Shown here piece after piece: positions 27,541 through 37,829 of a stretch of 64,000 nt of DNA (position 1 is the stretch's first letter; every line of letters begins with the position of its first letter). A model generated the notes under the pieces. That model had not been told where the DNA came from. It searched no databases and saw only the letters and a list, made by a program, of their open reading frames with translations. The position numbers and the translations under genes were made by a program. The DNA is taken from positions 614,501 to 678,500 of the forward strand of contig CM049309.1 in the NCBI GenBank assembly GCA_026874595.1, in the 5' to 3' direction. This DNA comes from Sipunculus nudus. Lineage: Eukaryota; Annelida; Sipuncula; Golfingiida; Sipunculidae.

Positions 27541-28400
27541 CACGGCCTGATCAGTTTTTTATTAACTCTCCCCCCGTTTGACGGGGAGGACTATAGGGGT
27601 AAGGATCACGGACAGATCAGTTTTTGATTAACTCTCCCCCCGTCGGACGGGGAGGCCTATAGGGGTAAGGATCACGGCCTGATCAGTTTTTTATTAACTC
27701 TCCCCCCGTTTGACGGGGAGGCCTATAGGGGTAAGGATCACGGACAGATCAGTTTTTGATTAACTCTCCCCCCCGTCGGACGGGGAGGCCTATAGGGGTA
27801 AGGATCACGGCCTGATCAGTTTTTTATTAACTCTCCCCCCGTTGGACGGGGAGGCCTATAGGGGTAAGGATCACGGACAGATCAGTTTTTGATTAACTCT
27901 CCCCCCGTCGGACGGGGAGGCCTATAGGGGTAAGGATCACGGCCTGATCAGTTTTTTATTAACTCTCCCCCCGTTTGACGGGGAGGCCTATAGGGGTAAG
28001 GATCACGGACAGATCAGTTTTTGATTAACTCTCCCCCCGTCGGACGGGGAGGCCTATAGGGGTAAGGATCACGGCCTGATCAGTTTTTTATTAACTCTCC
28101 CCCCGTTTGACGGGGAGGCCTATAGGGGTAAGGATCACGGACAGATCAGTTTTTGATTAACTCTCCCCCCGTCGGACGGGGAGGCCTATAGGGGTAAGGA
28201 TCACGGCCTGATCAGTTTTTTATTAACTCTCCCCCCGTTTGACGGGGAGGCCTATAGGGGTAAGGATCACGGACAGATCAGTTTTTGATTAACTCTCCCC
28301 CCGTCGGACGGGGAGGCCTATAGGGGTAAGGATCACGGCCTGATCAGTTTTTTATTAACTCTCCCCCGTTGGACGGGGAGGCCTATAGGGGTAAGGATCA
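27541..28400. repeat. 132-bp higher-order repeat: alternating A and B versions of the 66-bp unit
   Basis: Version A has 'ggacagatcagtttttgatt' and 'cgtcggacgg'. Version B has 'ggcctgatcagttttttatt' and usually 'cgtttgacgg'. From about 27,541 they alternate B-A for roughly seven rounds, which makes 132 bp the true period here. In B units the hairpin is shortened (CCCCGT/ACGGGG with a TTG loop). After 28,400 the B head nearly disappears (one more at about 29,656), while the 'gtttgac' variant persists irregularly to about 29,560. Confidence 0.9.
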
Positions 28401-29979
28401 CGGACAGATCAGTTTTTGATTAACTCTCCCCCTGTCGGACGGGGAGGCCTATAGGGGTAAGGATCACAGACAGATCAGTTTTTGATTAACTCTCCCCCCG
28501 TCGGACGGGGAGGCCTATAGGGGTAAGGATCACGGACAGATCAGTTTTTGATTAACTCTCCCCCCGTTTGACGGGGAGGCCTATAGGGGTAAGGATCACG
28601 GACAGATCAGTTTTTGATTAACTCTCCCCCCGTTTGACGGGGAGGCCTATAGGGGTAAGGATCACGGACAGATCAGTTTTTGATTAACTCTCCCCCCGTC
28701 GGACGGGGAGGCCTATAGGGGTAAGGATCACGGACAGATCAGTTTTTGATTAACTCTCCCCCCGTTTGACGGGGAGGCCTATAGGGGTAAGGATCACGGA
28801 CAGATCAGTTTTTGATTAACTCTCCCCCCGTCGGACGGGGAGGCCTATAGGGGTAAGGATCACGGACAGATCAGTTTTTGATTAACTCTCCCCCCGTCGG
28901 ACGGGGAGGCCTATAGGGGTAAGGATCACGGACAGATCAGTTTTTGATTAACTCTCCCCCCGTCGGACGGGGAGGCCTATAGGGGTAAGGATCACGGACA
29001 GATCAGTTTTTGATTAACTCTCCCCCCGTCGGACGGGGAGGCCTATAGGGGTAAGGATCACGGACAGATCAGTTTTTGATTAACTCTCCCCCCGTTTGAC
29101 GGGGAGGCCTATAGGGGTAAGGATCACGGACAGATCAGTTTTTGATTAACTCTCCCCCCGTCGGACGGGGAGGCCTATAGGGGTAAGGATCACGGACAGA
29201 TCAGTTTTTGATTAACTCTCCCCCCGTTTGACGGGGAGGCCTATAGGGGTAAGGATCACGGACAGATCAGTTTTTGATTAACTCTCCCCCCGTCGGACGG
29301 GGAGGCCTATAGGGGTAAGGATCACGGACAGATCAGTTTTTGATTAACTCTCCCCCCGTCGGACGGGGAGGCCTATAGGGGTAAGGATCACGGACAGATC
29401 AGTTTTTGATTAACTCTCCCCCCGTCTGACGGGGAGGCCTATAGGGGTAAGGATCACGGACAGATCAGTTTTTGATTAACTCTCCCCCCGTCGGACGGGG
29501 AGGCCTATAGGGGTAAGGATCACGGACAGATCAGTTTTTGATTAACTCTCCCCCCGTTTGACGGGGAGGCCTATAGGGGTAAGGATCACGGACAGATCAG
29601 TTTTTGATTAACTCTCCCCCCGTCAGACGGGGAGGCCTAAAGGGGTAAGGATCACGGCCTGATCAGTTTTTGATTAACTCTCCCCCCGTCGGACGGGGAG
29701 GCCTACAGGGGTAAGGATCACGGACAGATCAGTTTTTGATTAACTCTCCCCCCGTCGGACGGGGAGGCCTACAGGGGTAAGGATCACGGACAGATCAGTT
29801 TTTGATTAACTCTCCCCCCGTCGGACGGGGAGGCCTATAGGGGTAAGGATCACGGACAGATCAGTTTTTGATTAACTCTCCCCCCGTCGGACGGGGAGGC
29901 CTATAGGGGTAAGGATCACGGACAGATCAGTTTTTGATTAACTCTCCCCCCGTCGGACGGGGAGGCCTATAGGGGTTAG

Positions 29980-31860
29980 GATCACGGACAGATCAGTTTT
30001 TGATTAACTCTCCCCCCGTCGGACGGGGAGGCCTATAGGGGTAAGGATCACGGACAGATCAGTTTTTGATTAACTCTCCCCCCGTCGGACGGGGAGGCCT
30101 ATAGGGGTAAGGATCACGGACAGATCAGTTTTTGATTAACTCTCCCCCCGTCGGACGGGGAGGCCTATAGGGGTAAGGATCACGGACAGATCAGTTTTTG
30201 ATTAACTCTCCCCCCGTCGGACGGGGAGGCCTATAGGGGTAAGGATCACGGACAGATCAGTTTTTGATTAACTCTCCCCCCGTCGGACGGGGAGGCCTAT
30301 AGGGGTAAGGATCACGGACAGATCAGTTTTTGATTAACTCTCCCCCCGTCGGACGGGGAGGCCTATAGGGGTAAGGATCACGGACAGATCAGTTTTTGAT
30401 TAACTCTCCCCCCGTCGGACGGGGAGGCCTATAGGGGTAAGGATCACGGACAGATCAGTTTTTGATTAACTCTCCCCCCGTCGGACGGGGAGGCCTATAG
30501 GGGTAAGGATCACGGACAGATCAGTTTTTGATTAACTCTCCCCCCGTCGGACGGGGAGGCCTATAGGGGTAAGGATCACGGACAGATCAGTTTTTGATTA
30601 ACTCTCCCCCCGTCGGACGGGGAGGCCTATAGGGGTAAGGATCACGGACAGATCAGTTTTTGATTAACTCTCCCCCCGTCGGACGGGGAGGCCTATAGGG
30701 GTAAGGATCACGGACAGATCAGTTTTTGATTAACTCTCCCCCCGTCGGACGGGGAGGCCTATAGGGGTAAGGATCACGGACAGATCAGTTTTTGATTAAC
30801 TCTCCCCCCGTCGGACGGGGAGGCCTATAGGGGTAAGGATCACGGACAGATCAGTTTTTGATTAACTCTCCCCCCGTCGGACGGGGAGGCCTATAGGGGT
30901 AAGGATCACGGACAGATCAGTTTTTGATTAACTCTCCCCCCGTCGGACGGGGAGGCCTATAGGGGTAAGGATCACGGACAGATCAGTTTTTGATTAACTC
31001 TCCCCCCGTCGGACGGGGAGGCCTATAGGGGTAAGGATCACGGACAGATCAGTTTTTGATTAACTCTCCCCCCGTCGGACGGGGAGGCCTATAGGGGTAA
31101 GGATCACGGACAGATCAGTTTTTGATTAACTCTCCCCCCGTCGGACGGGGAGGCCTATAGGGGTAAGGATCACGGACAGATCAGTTTTTGATTAACTCTC
31201 CCCCCGTCGGACGGGGAGGCCTATAGGGGTAAGGATCACGGACAGATCAGTTTTTGATTAACTCTCCCCCCGTCGGACGGGGAGGCCTATAGGGGTAAGG
31301 ATCACGGACAGATCAGTTTTTGATTAACTCTCCCCCCGTCGGACGGGGAGGCCTATAGGGGTAAGGATCACGGACAGATCAGTTTTTGATTAACTCTCCC
31401 CCCGTCGGACGGGGAGGCCTATAGGGGTAAGGATCACGGACAGATCAGTTTTTGATTAACTCTCCCCCCGTCGGACGGGGAGGCCTATAGGGGTAAGGAT
31501 CACGGACAGATCAGTTTTTGATTAACTCTCCCCCCGTCGGACGGGGAGGCCTATAGGGGTAAGGATCACGGACAGATCAGTTTTTGATTAACTCTCCCCC
31601 CGTCGGACGGGGAGGCCTATAGGGGTAAGGATCACGGACAGATCAGTTTTTGATTAACTCTCCCCCCGTCGGACGGGGAGGCCTATAGGGGTAAGGATCA
31701 CGGACAGATCAGTTTTTGATTAACTCTCCCCCCGTCGGACGGGGAGGCCTATAGGGGTAAGGATCACGGACAGATCAGTTTTTGATTAACTCTCCCCCCG
31801 TCGGACGGGGAGGCCTATAGGGGTAAGGATCACGGACAGATCAGTTTTTGATTAACTCTC
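29980..31860. repeat. Homogeneous core of the 66-bp array
   Basis: About 28 successive units show no difference that I can find, bounded by single changes at about 29,977 ('ggggttagg') and 31,865 ('cccctgtcgg'). Such identity implies very recent expansion or strong gene-conversion homogenisation, or collapse and expansion during assembly. The contrast with the variable left third is sharp. Confidence 0.85.
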
Positions 31861-32303
31861 CCCCTGTCGGACGGGGAGGCCTATAGGGGTAAGGATCACG
31901 GACAGATCAGTTTTTGATTAACTCTCCCCCCGTCGGACGGGGAGGCCTATAGGGGTAAGGATCACGGACAGATCAGTTTTTGATTAACTCTCCCCCCGTC
32001 GGACGGGGAGGCCTATAGGGGTAAGGATCACGGACAGATCAGTTTTTGATTAACTCTCCCCCCGTCGGGTGGGGAGGCCTATAGGGGTAAGGATCACGGA
32101 CAGATCAGTTTTTGATTAACTCTCCCCCCGTCGGACGGGGAGGCCTATAGGGGTAAGGATCACGGACAGATCAGTTTTTGATTAACTCTCCCCCCGTCGG
32201 ACGGGGAGGCCTATAGGGGTAAGGATCACGGACAGATCAGTTTTTGATTAACTCTCCCCCCGTCGGACGGGGAGGCCTATAGGGGTTCATCAGTTTATTA
32301 CTG

Positions 32304-33065
32304 TATTCATATCTGGGTAGAAAATGTACTTTGGTCCCCCTGAAGGCAAAACCATGCATTTCAATCTTTTTTTTTTTTTACTTTACTCCGTCGTTTTCTG
32401 TTTCCGTTTGATCTCCATAATTGCTGATTTTCAGAAGCTGAAATTTGGGCGCCACTTTTGTCCTATAGGCCACATATTTGCACCTGATATTTATTCTTGA
32501 CCTTGACCTTATTTTCAAGGTCGAACCCTCCCTAGCCGATCCCCGGAGAGGGGGGGGGGGGGGAGGGGAGGGCCTAGGGGTTTTTAAGAACAGTTCCTGT
32601 CACTGAACAGCCTATTATGTGTATAAAAAAAACATGAATACATAATTAAATATACGAGTTACTCGTTTTAATGTTATCGTTATTCTAACCTAAGATTTTT
32701 TCATGTTCATGTCAAATATTCTGTTGCTGTGGATTTCTGTGATAATATATAATGCAGGGCCTTTTGGAAGAACAGTTCGTGTCTCTGAACAACCTACATC
32801 ATGTATGAATATTTTGAATACTTAATTAAATATACCAAACTTTATATTAAATACATGGGGCACACACGGAGTGATATTCGGTTTAGCAGAAATGAACCTC
32901 AGCGTATACATCAGTAGCATATGTTAAATGTTTTTCATGTAATCGTTTTTCTGTCCTTAGATTCCCATGTCCCTGCCAAATGTTCTCTGTTACTTTTGCT
33001 TTCTGTGATTATGATGTATATTGTTTGAGTATATATGTAAATTTCTGTTGCCCTTGAAGATAAAG
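32304..33065 (+). repeat. Tandem segmental duplication, copy 1 (about 760 bp)
   Basis: It starts 'tattcatatctgggtagaaa' and ends 'cccttgaagataaag', and is nearly identical to 33,151-33,909. The visible differences are mainly in the T-run near 32,370 and the G-run near 32,548 (longer here). Inside the copy, 'gaacagttc(c/g)tgtc(a/t)ctgaaca' occurs at about 32,588 and 32,769, each followed by 'aattaaatatac', so an older internal duplication is nested within it. No open frame of note. Confidence 0.95.
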
Positions 33066-33150
33066 GGATAAAGTTGGATTTATTGGGTGCAAACATTCGA
33101 TTGATATAGTCATTTGTAGCTCAGTTTTACTGGAAACCCTACTTTATTAT

Positions 33151-33909
33151 TATTCATATCTGGGTAGAAAATGTACTTTGGTCCCCCTGAAGGCAAAACC
33201 ATGCATTTCAATCTTTTTTTTTTTTTACTTTACTCCGTCGTTTTCTGTTTCCGTTTGATCTCCATAATTGCTGATTTTCAGAAGCTGAAATTTGGGCGCC
33301 ACTTTTGTCCTATAGGCCACATATTTGCACCTGATATTTATTCTTGACCTTGACCTTATTTTCAAGGTCGAACCCTCCCTAGCCGATCCCCGGAGAGGGG
33401 GGGGGGGAGGGGAGGGCCTAGGGGTTTTTAAGAACAGTTCCTGTCACTGAACAGCCTATTATGTGTATAAAAAAAACATGAATACATAATTAAATATACG
33501 AGTTACTCGTTTTAATGTTATCGTTATTCTAACCTAAGATTTTTTCATGTTCATGTCAAATATTCTGTTGCTGTGGATTTCTGTGATAATATATAATGCA
33601 GGGCCTTTTGGAAGAACAGTTCGTGTCTCTGAACAACCTACATCATGTATGAATATTTTGAATACTTAATTAAATATACCAAACTTTATATTAAATACAT
33701 GGGGCACACACGGAGTGATATTCGGTTTAGCAGAAATGAACCTCAGCGTATACATCAGTAGCATATGTTAAATGTTTTTCATGTAATCGTTTTTCTGTCC
33801 TTAGATTCCCATGTCCCTGCCAAATGTTCTCTGTTACTTTTGCTTTCTGTGATTATGATGTATATTGTTTGAGTATATATGTAAATTTCTGTTGCCCTTG
33901 AAGATAAAG
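33151..33909 (+). repeat. Tandem segmental duplication, copy 2
   Basis: This is the second copy of the 760-bp segment, offset about 847 bp at its start and 844 bp at its end because of homopolymer length changes. The 85-bp spacer at 33,066-33,150 is present once. A partial, older relative of its right half appears at about 34,461-34,540 ('gggtcacaaatagagtgtc', 'aacagaaatgaacatcagcg'). Confidence 0.94.
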
Positions 33910-35297
33910 CACAGTTTTGAATCCCTGACCTTGGCTTTTGCTGTCTTTTAGGACAAACAACTTTATAGTATAAGCTTTTACCCTGAATACACCCTAGCAT
34001 GTGTTGAAACAGCACAGGGCCGCAGGCGGGAGGGCTGGGTGTGAGGTGTGATAAGGTGATTGGTTCACTTTGCATCAGCTATCCGTACTACTTTGTCCAC
34101 ATTCCCAAAGAGAAAGCATAAACTTCTCAAATTGAAAGGCTCGTCACGCTAGCGATAGTGGGAATACCAAATATTCTTCTATATCTGATTATTTGTTTTA
34201 GAGAGAGAGAATAAGAGAAAGAGAGAGTGAGAGTATATATAACGGAAATTCATATCTATTACTATTTGGGTATTAACAGTTATGATGTAAAAAGAAACTA
34301 TCATGCTTTACTCACACAGCTGAACTCACACATTATAGTATTAACACCTAATCTGATAGAATATTATATATTCTTAGTCGAATTCTTTATAAAAGCCAAG
34401 CTCCAGTCTAATGAAATAATGCTGTCATGCATGGGCCTATATTTACAGCTTTATAATGGATCCATGGGTCACAAATAGAGTGTCATCCGGTTAAACAGAA
34501 ATGAACATCAGCGTATATCAGTGGCAGATCTTAAATCTTTGTTATAATGAGGTTAATTTCGAAAGCAGAGAGAAAATTACTATAACTTGTGTCTATACTT
34601 ATATGGATTATTTTTATTTATTGTGTCAAGGGCATCGCCCTCTTAAATGGGACTATAAAACAAAAAAAAATAAAATGTAAAAAAAAACAGTACTTAATTA
34701 AAAGCAGCTATAGAGTTTGTGCCTGGCTGTCATCTCACAAAAGTGTACTATATGAATGTAAGTAAATACACCTTTAAAAACTTCGTATACGATAGAATAT
34801 CAGGCTGCTGACAGAGTTAAGTTTCATAATGCAGTCCTGGTGTTCAATATTCCATGTAGTATGGTGAGAAGTTTCCATGTAGCGTGCTGACCTATGTTCT
34901 TTCATGTCTGCAAAGGTTTCCGTGTAGCATGAACGTGGAAGGAAAGATTCCAAGTTATGTGCATGGTGCAATATATTGCATGACTGCAAAAACTCTATGT
35001 AAGGATGCCATATGGCACGGTAGCAGCCATATACTGGGGCAAAGATCCTAAGCATGGTAGCTTCTGCGTGTTAGCAAAGATTGAAAAAACACAGGTTGGT
35101 AAGGATTCAATGAAGCATGTATGGTAGCAAAGACAGTGCAGATTATGGTAGTAAAGATTCCATATAACGTATGATGATACGGCTAAATAAGTATGGTGAC
35201 AAAGAGGTTATACATGTTGTCATTAACCGTTTTGAGTGAATCCAGCATCGGATTAAGAAAAGGATCAATGTGACCTACGGACCTTGACCAGATGGAG
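33910..35297. other. Non-coding stretch with degenerate repeats
   Basis: It contains a short GA-rich run (34,201-34,232) and a partial copy of the preceding duplication (34,461-34,540). There is a putative retroelement 3' end at 34,610-34,685 (hairpin 'gggcatcgccc', then 'tataaaac' and an A-rich tract). Between about 34,830 and 35,215 the phrases 'atggtagcaaaga' and 'aagattccatat' recur loosely. Three open frames of 83-98 codons have no recognisable domains and are not called. Confidence 0.5.
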
Positions 35298-35632
35298 CAA
35301 CGGGTCAACGCTGGGTCAGTGGGCGCTACGGGACTGGATCAGTAGCGCCCACTGATGCAGGTTGGAGGGCCTATACTGATCCAATCCCTAGGTCAGTGGG
35401 CGCTTTAGAGCTGGGTCAGTGGGCGCTTTAGAGCTGGGTCAATGGGCACTTTAGACCTGGGACAGTTGGCGCTTTAGAGCTGGGACAGTGGGCGCTACGG
35501 AGCTAGGGTAATAGGCCCTACCCACTATTACCAGTGGCCGGAAAAGAACTGAGGCAGTGGGTGCTATTGAGCAGGGTCAGTGGGTGCTACGAAACTAGAT
35601 TAAGGCCGATACAGAGCTGGATCAGTAGGCGT
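35298..35632. repeat. Degenerate minisatellite, about 23-bp unit
   Basis: The core phrase 'ctgggtcagtgggcgcttta' with variants recurs about a dozen times, most regularly at 35,392-35,500. An inverted instance ('agtagcgcccactgatgc', 35,341-35,358) and the segment 'ccctacccactattaccagt' break the direct order, so at least one internal inversion is included. The same 'ctgggtcag' phrase reappears at the extreme right end of the window (63,969-63,990), which may be chance. Confidence 0.8.
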
Positions 35633-36024
35633 TTATATGATGGTAAAGATTCCATATAACGTATGGTGTTTCAGTTCCATACAGCTTGGTGACAAAGAAG
35701 CAATACATGTAAAATTCCCATGAGCTGATGAGCTGCACAAATATAGTAACGGCACTCAAGGAAGAGTAATTAAAGCTACTTAGTAATTCATAATTAAGAT
35801 AAACTTCATAACATCGATTATAAAGGGGCTTCCGTTTGCCTTACATTAATTCATTACACTTAGAAAATTCTTGTATCATCTATCATCTTGTATCATTTAA
35901 AACTAATTTAAAAACGTATCTCTTTCGGCAAGCTTTTGGAAATTAATATGCATCATTTTTTTTTCTTTTTGGTCAGACACAGGGAGTAGATTTCCATGAA
36001 ATTGTATGTGCATGGTTATGTGTG

Positions 36025-36108
36025 TCTGTGTAAATTGCGCTGAGTCCGACCCGGAGAATTGGCGTTATATAAATACTATATTATTATTATTATTATTTAT
36101 TATTTATA
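36025..36108 (+). mobile_element. 3' tail of a SINE/LINE-type retroposon with (ATT)n end
   Basis: The segment 'gcgctgagtccgacccggag', then 'ggcgttatataaatac' and a run of ATT triplets, has the form of the shared 3' end of many animal SINEs and L2-like LINEs (GCGCT...GGCGC/TTATATAAAT...ATTATT). Only the tail is recognisable. The sequence above 36,025 ('gtgcatggttatgtgtgtct') may be part of the same element but has no pol III boxes that I can identify. Confidence 0.6.
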
Positions 36109-36359
36109 TTGACATGTTTTAATGTTGATTCATACTTTTGAATGATCACGTTTGTTTTTTTTTCTTTAATTTGTAAATTGGTAAGTTTTGTTTTGATACA
36201 TAATAAAATCAATGTTCACATCTGGGCATATGCGTGTACTCAATTCTACTTTTCTTCTCTGTATCATATCATAACAAAATAAACACATAAAAAACACAAC
36301 CATGTATATATGTATGTATTATATGTATATAAGCATGTTATATGTTCAATGTTCAGTTG

Positions 36360-36430
36360 CATTTATTTATTTATATTTGTACCATGGGCCACAAGGCCTT
36401 TTCTACAATAAAACATTTCTTCTTCTTCTA
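36360..36430 (+). mobile_element. Possible retroelement 3' end with stem-loop and A-rich tail
   Basis: An ATTT run is followed by 'accatgggccacaaggcctt' (GGCC...GGCC inverted arms), then 'ttctacaataaaacatt' and a CTT repeat. The layout parallels 34,610-34,685, where a hairpin 'gggcatcgccc' precedes 'ctataaaacaaaa'. Two such ends within 2 kb suggest fragments of related elements. No coding part is present, and the family is not identified. Confidence 0.35.
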
Positions 36431-36842
36431 AATACATTCGGTCAATTCTGCATTTGTAATTCATAATGGGGCGAGAGTTCTTACCTAGTCCAGAAAAACA
36501 CCCGACGTTGTTACCTTTAATAGGTTAAATAAAAATGCTTCCTGCAATATCCCCCTTCCATGCCCTTTCCTATCTAGAGACTCGATTCACGTCTCCGCCA
36601 AAAAAAAAAGACATTTTATGCATCCTTTTGGGTCTTTGCGTCTGTAAAAATAGGAATGGAATTTCGAATATTTTAGGTCTTGCGGTAGTTTTTTTGATGA
36701 TTTCAGTTAACACGCCTAGGATCCACGAAATCGGAATAAGAACAAAATCTAAATTCACTTATAAAAATACAGATAATCATAATATGAATTTTTGACTTTT
36801 GAATCTGTTTTCAATTTTTGCCTGAACCTTGATTATGTTTTC

Positions 36843-36846
<4 letters not shown>
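36431..36846. other. Unremarkable AT-rich sequence; no gene supported
   Basis: An 86-codon plus-strand frame (36,535-36,795) and a 62-codon minus-strand frame overlap each other. Neither has a recognisable domain, and both cross a ten-base A-run. No repeat or RNA gene is visible. Confidence 0.45.

Positions 36847-36893
<47 letters not shown>
36847..36893. repeat. (AT)n microsatellite
   Basis: About 23 consecutive AT dinucleotides; simple sequence with a likely length polymorphism. Confidence 0.95.
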
Positions 36894-36896
<3 letters not shown>

Positions 36897-37041
36897 TGTT
36901 GACACTTAATCTGTATAAATTTACAATGATTTTCATGTTCTAGGCCTCTTAACTGAAAAATCCCGGATCCGGGCCTAGTTATAGTCCATAATAATAGTTA
37001 GATAGACTTAAGCTAATCTGAAGTATAGTTATGGACTTGAA

Positions 37042-37165
37042 CTATAGCTCAGATTACTTTTAGTCAACCTATCTAAATCATAAATGATTTAAATCAATGA
37101 ATAAATGGTTTAAATATTTCGAACGTCTCTCATCAGAATTTTCCTTCTGCAAATAATTGGGGGTT
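37042..37165 (+). repeat. Dispersed repeat, copy 1 (related to 60,073-60,190)
   Basis: The phrases 'ctcagattacttttagt', 'atctaaatc', 'atgatttaaatcaatgaata', 'atggtttaaat' and 'ttccttctgcaaa' occur in the same order and spacing at 60,073-60,190, with scattered substitutions. The two copies are 23 kb apart and in the same orientation, so this is an interspersed element of unknown class. It carries the short inverted pair 'atgatttaaatcaat'. A G-run of about 20 bases follows at 37,164-37,186. Confidence 0.75.
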
Positions 37166-37304
37166 GGGGGTTGGGGGGGGGGGGGGTTGGGATGCGCTAA
37201 CCAGATTTTGCATGACCTCCCTTAAAACTGCCTCCTACTCCCGGGTGTCTGACATTGATTTCGAGCTTGACATATAAAAATCTTGTTGAATCTATATAAA
37301 TATC

Positions 37305-37374
37305 ATGAGATGTTATTAATATATGGTCTATATAACTACATGAGATGTTATTAATATATGGTCTATATAACTAC
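37305..37374 (+). repeat. Perfect 35-bp tandem duplication
   Basis: Two identical 35-bp copies lie directly adjacent (37,305-37,339 and 37,340-37,374), beginning 'atgagatgttattaatatat'. This is a recent small duplication with no sign of function. Confidence 0.9.
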
Positions 37375-37504
37375 ATGACTGATGGTCGCTTTAACATTTC
37401 AGGAGATGATGGATTTAATTTAAAAGGTTTTCCCTTTATGGCAAGAAATTTTTCATAAATATGCACCCGCATTAGTCAATATATTATATTGCAGTAGAGA
37501 AATG

Positions 37505-37508
<4 letters not shown>

Positions 37509-37554
<46 letters not shown>

Positions 37555-37562
37555 CGACAGAC
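37509..37562. repeat. (GA)n / (GACA)n microsatellite
   Basis: A run of GA dinucleotides passes into 'gacagacagaccgacagaca'. The serine/leucine-rich minus-strand frame over it is a simple-repeat translation. Confidence 0.93.
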
Positions 37563-37681
37563 AGAGAGACTGTGTATGAAGGAGAGGTAAAAGAATTTAC
37601 TTTTTGATGCGAATGTGTACTCTCTGGGTGGGTGTGCTGGATAGCGTTGAATCTGATTATTGGGCATTTAACGCTACATTA

Positions 37682-37716
37682 TCTTTATTGTTATTATTAT
37701 TATTATTATTATTGTT
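37682..37716. repeat. (ATT)n-rich microsatellite
   Basis: A TTA/ATT triplet run ('ttattattattattattatt') gives an apparent poly-leucine frame on the plus strand that should not be read as a protein. Confidence 0.85.
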
Positions 37717-37829
37717 TTTATTGTTGAACAGAGTAAGAATGTTCTTTTTCCATGTTTCCCATGACCGCTCGAGCCCAATCAACTATTCCAGATACAGATG
37801 TACTGACCTTCATATCCACACGATGTAAA

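Larger units (their letters stand above)
27197..32286. repeat. 66-bp satellite array, about 77 units
   Basis: A reference unit is 30,901-30,966. Each unit carries the odd palindrome CCCCGTC-G-GACGGGG (a 7-bp GC-rich stem with a 1-nt centre), preceded by an AT-rich part ('cagtttttgattaactc') and followed by 'aggcct' and 'cctatagg', two further short palindromes. Although 66 is divisible by three, all six frames contain a stop in every unit, so the array cannot encode a repetitive protein. The first unit is imperfect ('gatcatttttttattaac') and the second has an expanded C-run (27,296-27,311). The last unit ends at 'aggggt', directly followed by the 760-bp duplicated segment. It is unrelated in sequence to the 32-bp satellite. 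Confidence 0.96.

Noticed and set aside
27197-32286. Repetitive protein gene (66 bp is a multiple of three)
   Set aside because: Every one of the six frames meets a stop codon within each unit.
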